Shown: one piece after another, positions 57,390 through 64,000 of the stretch
How positions within the stretch are numbered: the first letter of the stretch is position 1
How the letters are laid out: each line of letters starts with the position of its first letter
From: Paramacrobiotus metropolitanus
Taxonomy: Eukaryota; Tardigrada; Eutardigrada; Parachela; Macrobiotidae
Assembly: GCF_019649055.1 (NCBI RefSeq)
Contig: NW_026570358.1
Span: 186,001 to 250,000 of the forward strand
Direction of reading: 5' to 3'
DNA: 64,000 nucleotides
Translations under genes and position numbers: made by a program
Notes under the pieces: generated by a model
Databases searched by the model: none
The model's input: only the letters and a program-made list of their open reading frames with translations
Told to the model about the DNA's origin: nothing

Positions 57390-59385
57390 TCAGCTTTGCC
57401 AGCTATACACTATGTTGTTTGCAAGATACTCCTCCGAGTTTGCAGTCCATTGTGTTACGGTCAGCTCCAGAAAATCCCGATTGGTGCAGTCAAAATCAAA
57501 TCCGTAGACGGAGCTGGAACATAGTCACAAATGCAACGTGCTTGAAGCAGCAACGCATGAAGCATGCATAACGTAAAATGAGTACACACTTGCTACAATC
57601 CTTTTCCACCACAGCACGCATAAAATCGAGAAAACGGTTGAGAAAGCTGATACTCTGGACTTTGCTCCAGTGAAATGAATGGGGCTCCGCGCACTAAGAC
57701 GAATATGATTCGTATGTAAAAACGTTTCACTCATGGTCCTGTAGTACTTGATATACAAATTCTTAAATTTTCTTATATCGAATTTGTATGTTTTGAGACC
57801 GAAAGCCGAATATTAACTTGCCAGTGTATCATCCAAAATGTCGGGTGTTGCGATGGCTTGGCAGTTCAGCAAGGTGTCATTGCTGTGATACCCGACAAGA
57901 ATTTTCGATGAACCCAAAACGAAGCTTTCCAACCAGTTGCACTTGCTGCTTCTTGATTGCAACCTAGAGGCCAAACGTTATCGACGTGTTATACGTAAAA
58001 CTAATACATAATGTACTTATCCGATCAAGTGGAGGAAAACTAGTACTCATGAGTATTCGGGAATTATCTAAACTGCTCAGATTGCTTACCAGCACGGTGA
58101 TTCCGCTGGTAAAGGACGTCGGAGTGTCAATTTGACATAGCGTTGCGGTGCTGGATCTTTGCTCAACGGGTCTTCGCAGTCCACTTTCTGCGAGTACAGT
58201 ACACGCGTATTCCCGATGGTTCTTTGCAAGACTGCGAAAAAAGTTTCACTGTTGTTTCCAGGCTGAGGAAGACGATCGCTACTACCTTGCGTTGTCGTCA
58301 GAAGCCGTTCAAATTTCAACCGACTGCAGAGGTCAAAAATATTGTACTGAAGTTAGACAGCAAACCTGCATTATTTCGGGAATGTGATTTTCGTCACGTT
58401 GTGTACTACAAGTGCACGCTGAACAGCTTGCCTTTGTAGTACTTTGTAGTACTTATAGTTTTATATCTGCAGTAAAATTAATGATAAACAGTGTTTGTAC
58501 TACAAACACTGTTTATCTTTAATTTTAACTTTGTACAACAAATGCCGGTGCTTTATGTAAGACGGCAACAGTTTTTAGGTTTCTTAGGTTGTGAGTACTG
58601 ATGATCGATGACACAGCTGCCTACCGCAAAATATGTTTCCAGTCGGTATCGTCATTTTCGTATCGATAGTCATTTTTGGGCGCAAGATAAATTACTCCAT
58701 CCGCTTTACAGGCCACGAAACTATAAGCAGTTTTGTTGAGAAAATAATTATGGGCATAGAGATTCCGCTTGGATAACACGCTTGTCGGCATCCCCAGGAT
58801 GGTACGCAACGTGGTTCCTGAGCAGATAACATCCGGCCTGCAAAAAAAATTATCAACATGCACTTCGTGTACCAGTTGTGCACTTAAAGTGTATTATTGT
58901 TAAAGTGTATTAAAGTGTAGACTACCGCATGTAAAAAATTTGAGGGGTTTTCAGCTGCTGCAAGAATGGCATTATAAAAATTAATGGGCTTTTGCTTCCA
59001 AAACGTTTTTATGATTTCAGTTTCAAATTTGTATTTAGAAAACCGAAACTCAGTACCAGGAATGAGCCTGCCAGAATGTAGTGTTGTTGGATTTGTCACT
59101 AATCCACTGCTGCAGACGATACAACGGCCTCCATTCATGCGGCGCGCTATTCGCGCATGCCGCTCGTTCCGCCACAGGAACACTCAGATCGTGATTAAGC
59201 GTTTGTTTCCATTGTTCCGACAATTTAGGGAGAAATGTGCGATCATTGACTAGACAAGATGACTTGTACGGATCCCCGTTGACCATTTGCAATCCGTAGC
59301 AACCTATTTCTTCTACCGGACTGCACGGCACGTAATATGGACGAGGAGCATTGCGTAGCACTGTGTAATACGAATAAAACGCCAT
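57390..59385 (-). CDS. DXO/Rai1-family protein with substituted catalytic motifs (copy A)
   Basis: Exons from 5': 59057-59385, 58625-58837, 58090-58323, 57822-57963, 57590-57693, 57390-57513; 381 residues, all phases consistent. Similarity to the DXO/Dom3Z/Rai1 decapping exonucleases runs along the chain: EEIGCYGLQ near the start, RLQQWI, DVICSGTTLRTILG, a GVIYLAPKND strand, RLKFE at 182-186, LYSQKVDCED, RYVKLTL, LESFVLGSSKILVGYHS and a C-terminal WSKVQSISFLNRFLDF. Family members use an Arg plus the motifs G-x-x-x-E, E-h-D and E-h-K to bind two metals and remove incomplete caps. Here E186 and D229 remain, but E-h-D is KVD (227-229), E-h-K is KLT (245-247) and the Arg position reads CSG. I infer a pseudoenzyme. 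Intron 4 has a GC donor (GCAAGT). It is tandem with copy B. Confidence 0.8.
58472..58529. repeat. Intronic hairpin, ~27-bp arms
   Basis: GATAAACAGTGTTTGTA at 58483 and TACAAACACTGTTTATC ending at 58517 are perfect complements, extended outward by TAAAATTA/TAATTTTA. The loop is a single base. It lies in intron 2 of DXO-like copy A. Confidence 0.85.
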
Positions 59386-60394
59386 AATTGTTCGATCAGC
59401 TTGCTGCTGTTGTTCAGAAATTTATTATGGGCGGCAGCAAGAGTTTTTGTAACTGCAAAGTATGCGAAACGACGGATTTTGCAATACTGCGCACATCTAC
59501 GCACATAATTTAGATTCCATTCGTGTATTAGTGCCAACGTACGCACTAGCTGTACAGTTGTCTAAACACTTAAAAACCGTCCACGGTTGAAAACAGTTGA
59601 AATCATCCTGAAATCATGTGACAGAGACAGACATAGTAAACTAGACATAGTAAACAAGTCAGCTCTCATTTGCCTATCAGAAACTGCACTGCATGCGCAC
59701 GCATCTCGTTATTCTCGTACCTTGCGCGGGGCTGTCGGTCTCTACATGTCCTATTTGCATGTTGACAAACGAGTTTCGAGTTCCGTCCAAGCGATTAACC
59801 TAGCCCACATGCCGATGTCTGGATAGGGTGTATTATCAGATCGATATCCGACAGCTTTGTAAGTCATTGTATATAGGACATGCTGAGAAGTACTCGTACT
59901 TTACACGATTCATTCAACTGAGCTTCCTTTATGATCCGGCATGGTCGTTCCCTAAAATTAACTATCGATACAAATGAGGTACAGTTAAAATTTTAGAAAA
60001 TACCATTGGCAAGAGCAAGTGTCGAGAACATTTTTGGGTAGGTCTTCTACTATATATCGGTCTAGGTTGAGAAATCAGCAAACACAGAATCTTGAAACAG
60101 TCTTCGTTTTCTTCTCAATAAAAATACGTTGCAGTTTTGTTTTTTGTGTTGAATGGTAGCTTCTGGAATGTTGTTAACTAGTAGCTAATTTGTACTAACT
60201 ATTCTGTAATTACAATTTACGATTAATGTTATAGCAGTTAACTGAAAACCACGACAATGCGCCAGTATGTATGATCTGTGACCAGGTCTGCAACTAGCCG
60301 CTTTTGTATAAATGATTAGCTAAACCAAACATTAATCTTGATATTGCTTTAACGACTATCCAGAACACGCTAAGAACTGGTGACGGAAAGACTA
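59386..60394. other. Intergenic between tandem DXO-like genes
   Basis: About 1 kb. It holds the promoter of copy A and the 3' end of copy B. A short direct repeat (AGACATAGTAAAC) occurs twice at about 59629-59655. No gene recognised. Confidence 0.45.
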
Positions 60395-63270
60395 CTAGTA
60401 TCGCCAACTGTTAATAATGTTATTTGCGGAAAATTCCTGGAGACCGGCTGGCCACTGCGTGACAGTCAATCCCAAACATTTTGTGTCTGTACAGTCGAAT
60501 TCAAATCCATAGACCGATCTGTAAGAGCCAAGACCAAAACTAATGAGGCATCTGACCATAATAGCTAATGAGGCACTACAAAAACATTGACAGATGTTTG
60601 CCATTAAAACTGTATTTTTGTTTTCGCACTTTCCACAGGAAGTTCAACTGCGTACGTACCTCTCGAAGTCGTCAGTCACTGAGACCATCAGCTTGTCAAA
60701 AAACCAGCTCACAAACTGTATGCTTTGGTATTTACTCCAATGAAATGGATGGTTCTGCGAGCACTGGAAACAAAGACATAGGCCGTTCTTCGCAGTTTGT
60801 ATCTAATAATTGGAAATGTTGATACGTACGAGGCTACGAGCACTTATGATTTATGATGTGATTTACGGTTAAGAAATTTACCTTTCGAAATAAGAGAAAC
60901 AATAAACTAGACGAACAGCGGAATCGAATGACGAAGTTAGTTACCGATATAATATTATCCGGAATAACGGAAGCCGCGATAAGTTCACAACGAAGTAAGG
61001 TATGGTTCTTAGTGTATCCCACTAGTAAATTTGACGATCCTAGAACGAAACTCTCCAACCAGTTCAGTTTTGAGTTTATGCAGAGCTTCCTAGAAGGGGC
61101 AAATTTGATTAACGACGAAGCTGAAAAAAGGCGCTAACAAGCGGCTGTCATAGATTTTCCAATTCTGACACTTTAGGGCACAAACTTATGGTTGTATAAG
61201 AACAAGCAGCAATACTAAGGTAAGAAATAAGTGAATATGATAATTATTATGGTAACATGAAAAGCCTCCTCATGCTGACAGAGGACAGAAGTAGCGGTTG
61301 ATTGGATGGAACATACAGTGCAGTATATTCATACTGATTGATTTGCCAAATTGCTCTCAGTATAATATTGGTGACCACTCCGTTCACAACCTTTCACAAC
61401 CTTTCGCTCGGTTCGCCACCTTTTGCACTACCCTACCGTTACGCTTCTGTTACATATTACTGTCCCTCTAAGAAAGAACACCCCGGCTACGATGCTGACC
61501 AATGGATCTCCATTTGGTATACAGTATTTCGTTATTATTACAGCACAGATATGGATCCGTTAAAACAGTTTTGGATGCACATAAACCTGAGTGTCGTTCG
61601 TAACATCTATCTATCTTATTAAATTTTAACATCTTGCAAATATTAGTAGGCAGTACTAGTAGTACATACCGGCACCTAGAACTGCTTTGACCCTGTTGAT
61701 CCATCGATACCGGCTTTCGAAAGGCCAACTTTACGTAACGCTGAGGACCAGCCTCTTCACTGAGCGGATCTTCACAATCCACTTTGTGCGAATATAGCAG
61801 GTTAGTGTTGCCGATAGTTCTTTGTAACACCGTGAAAAACATTTCAGAATCATTGCCTTTGCGAGCATTGTGAGCATTGCCTTCGGATGTGGTAGTAACA
61901 AGATTCTCAAACTTTCGCCGGCTGAAATTTGAAACATTTGATGAAACATTTGAAAAATAATTATGATGAAACATACAGTTGTGCCTGTACAATATCGTAC
62001 AAAAACGTTGGGGATGAAGGAACCGTGAAAGCATTAACGCTCTTTTCTCAAATTGGAACCAACTTCTATACAAGCCCGCACGGACGAATTACGGTTTATG
62101 ACTACAAATACCTACTTAGCTTCTTTAGAAGCATTGTGTTGTAGTTTTGATAAAACGGAAACGGTATTGAAAATAATACAGTAGAAGTATAGATCTAATA
62201 GTGATTAAAATGTAGTTTATCCAGCATACTTAGTACTTGTACAAATAGTAATCTGTGCGAGGATTTAGGCTTCTGCCTTTCTGTCCAGTAATTATCCAAG
62301 CTCGAGAGAAAATTACGGTTCGTTGTAAGCATGCATGCGATTCGACATTAATTACTCCGAGTAAACGAACCGTACAACGCACCGAACCGTAGGGATGTCT
62401 GCGACAACCAGCAAAGCTTACAAATCCAAAATAAATGTTGAGCTAATGGATACAAAGGGGTCCATCACTGCCAGTAGTGGGTAAAAGGTGATATCATGCA
62501 TGACATTGGAGAGCGGCCGAAATCCTGGCACAGATGATTATATGCTTCTGTTAGCTTAGTATTCATATACTAGTACCTAATAATGAAACACGAAGCAAAA
62601 TCAGTTCAGCATTATATTTATGTACCGCAGAATGTTTTCCCAGTCTCCTTCATCCGTTCCGTACTGCTGGTTTTTTGGTGCCAAGTAAATTACTCCATTG
62701 ACTTTACAGGCAACGAATTTATACGCATTTTGATTCGAGAAGTAATTTGGAGCGCTCACACCGGGCTGCGGTACTGGCAAGATTGTTGTTGAAAGTCCCA
62801 GGAGAGTGCGCAGCAGCGTACCGGAGCAAATTACATGAGGACTGTGGAAAATAGATACAGTACGAAATCAACAATATTATAGTAGGTAGTGTTGGAAACA
62901 CAAGCAACTATTGCGCAACCTTAACGGCGTACCAAATACCATTTTCCCAAAACAACTCTTGATTTGCATCTATCCACTGTTTCAGATGGTAGAGAGGTTT
63001 CCACTGATGCGTCGAATGCTTCCCAAAATCATCTCGCTCTGCAGTCGCAACGGTTAAGTCATAGTTCTGTATACGGCTCCATTGGTCAGATAACTTTGGC
63101 AACAATGCTCTTTCCTTGTCCAGGATAGAGGTGGTGTGCTGATCCCCATCCGTAATTTTCAGTCCATAGCAGCCTAATTCTACTACGTCGGGGCTGCAGT
63201 ATACAGAAACATAAGAATATATAGGATAAGGGTCAAGGCGTGAGATCTGTTCGTGTTGAAAAACCGCCAT
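60395..63270 (-). CDS. DXO/Rai1-family protein with substituted catalytic motifs (copy B)
   Basis: Exons from 5': 62933-63270, 62626-62841, 61670-61921, 60945-61089, 60660-60763, 60395-60518; 392 residues in frame. The start MAVFQHEQISRLD aligns with the start of copy A; in-frame codons upstream lack an ATG. The order of conserved blocks is the same as in copy A: VELGCYGLKI, HLKQWIDANQ, HVICSGTLLRTLLG, NGVIYLAPKN, RRKFE (186-190), LLYSHKVDCED, RYVKLAF, LESFVLGSSNLLVGYTK and FHWSKYQSIQFVSWF. E190 and D233 are kept. E-h-D is KVD (231-233) and E-h-K is KLA (249-251), so the two copies share the E to K changes but differ at the last position. All five introns match copy A in position and phase, proving tandem duplication. 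The final exon (SVYGFEFDCTDTKCLGLTVT) is also conserved between copies. Confidence 0.8.
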
Positions 63271-64000
63271 TTCTATCTGCGTTTTCGTTTGCAATTAATG
63301 ACAGGAGGTACTGACAGGAATGGTGATCTACCATGAATAATGTCGTTTAATTTCTTGTATTTTTGATTTATACGGCAAGCGCATTACAGTATATACTGTA
63401 TAAAATTTAGATTCCTAATTAAGCGCTTGAGAGGAATTGCGGTATGACACGTAAACAGCACATTAACGGCTGAACTGATAACAAACCGACGCCTCTCGCC
63501 GATAAAAGCTACTTGATTATAGATAAACCGCTAAACAGCTGATAGTCTGGTAATACATAAAGTAGTCTAATGGTAGATCCAGAATAGATCCACAGACGGA
63601 GACAGAAACGGAATCTATCCCGTGGAAGTGAGCAATACGATCTGGATTGCGAACTATTGCGAAATCACAAAACGTCGCACCGTAAACTGCTGACTTTTTA
63701 ATATTGAAAGTCTGGAGAACAGAAATCAACAAGTGATCGGCGCAGCTCGATCGTAAAACGTAGAGCCCGTTCAACAGTGTGCAACACTGTGCAGCACGTG
63801 CTATGCCGCGCCCACTATCAAAACGCAAGCCAATCAGAAGAGACACAACACAGACACGTAATCCAAAGGCGTAGCGCCACAGGCGTAGCGCCACTGACGT
63901 GAACGCTAGTGATCCCAGTCTCACATGCCTCTGGGGGGATTCCGAGCTCCTGTGAGGCTGGACACACTCCCGAATCCACGAGAAGACGACGGTCGCCAGT
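63271..64000. other. Right edge, no gene recognised
   Basis: 5' flank of DXO-like copy B, then a GC-richer stretch with a 13-bp direct repeat (GGCGTAGCGCCAC, twice at about 63868-63893). A minus open frame of about 135 codons (63517-63924) lacks a good start or motif. It may belong to an element continuing beyond the window. Confidence 0.35.

Noticed and set aside
63517-63924. 135-codon open frame at the right edge
   Set aside because: No ATG in context, no domain, low-complexity repeats inside; not called as a gene.

Overview
This looks like nuclear DNA of a small, compact animal genome. Genes are split by GT-AG introns of about 50 bp to 3 kb, lie close together on both strands, and encode metazoan-only families: peptide GPCRs, claudin-like, Ly6, MACPF/ApeC, kelch-like and a DUSP-type deubiquitinase. 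The GPCR repertoire and ApeC point to an aquatic or soil invertebrate. I suspect an ecdysozoan such as a tardigrade, but nothing in the window proves it. There are no operons, CRISPR arrays or bacterial genes.

Layout. 1-2930: a decayed coding fragment, a TTACCG-type tandem array and unassigned DNA. 2931-4373 (+): a short bHLH factor. 4608-11972 (-): a thyrotropin-releasing-hormone-receptor homologue in six exons. 14-15 kb: two inverted-repeat elements. 15.2-18.1 kb: a divergent pair of paralogous secreted N/Q/G/S-rich proteins. 18.7-20.1 kb: foldback repeats and a tRNA-like Pol III unit. 21-22 kb (+): an intronless GPCR. 24.3-27.1 kb (-): a BACK-kelch protein. 28.0-32.6 kb (-): a USP20/33-like deubiquitinase. 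33.7-34.8 kb (-): a Ly6-type protein. 35.6-41.7 kb (-): a six-exon gene encoding signal peptide-MACPF-MACPF-ApeC. 43.1-44.5 kb (-): a claudin-like tetraspan protein. 46.4-47.5 kb (+): a rhodopsin-family GPCR. 48.8-49.4 kb: a TIR element. 49.7-50.7 kb (-): a second intronless GPCR. 52.0-55.5 kb (-): a six-exon secreted protein of unknown family. 56.0-56.7 kb (+): a small Cys-rich secreted protein. 57.4-63.3 kb (-): two tandem six-exon DXO/Rai1-like genes.

The genes do not form one pathway. The most notable items are the double-MACPF apextrin-like protein, the tandem DXO-like pair that has lost most catalytic residues while keeping the fold and intron positions, and the divergent pair of amyloid-like secreted proteins. 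The kelch and USP genes, and the decayed fragment at the left end, carry one-base frame breaks, each in a run of four or five G or C. This looks like a consensus-sequence error rather than pseudogenisation. All exon joins were worked out by eye from splice motifs and reading-frame continuity.
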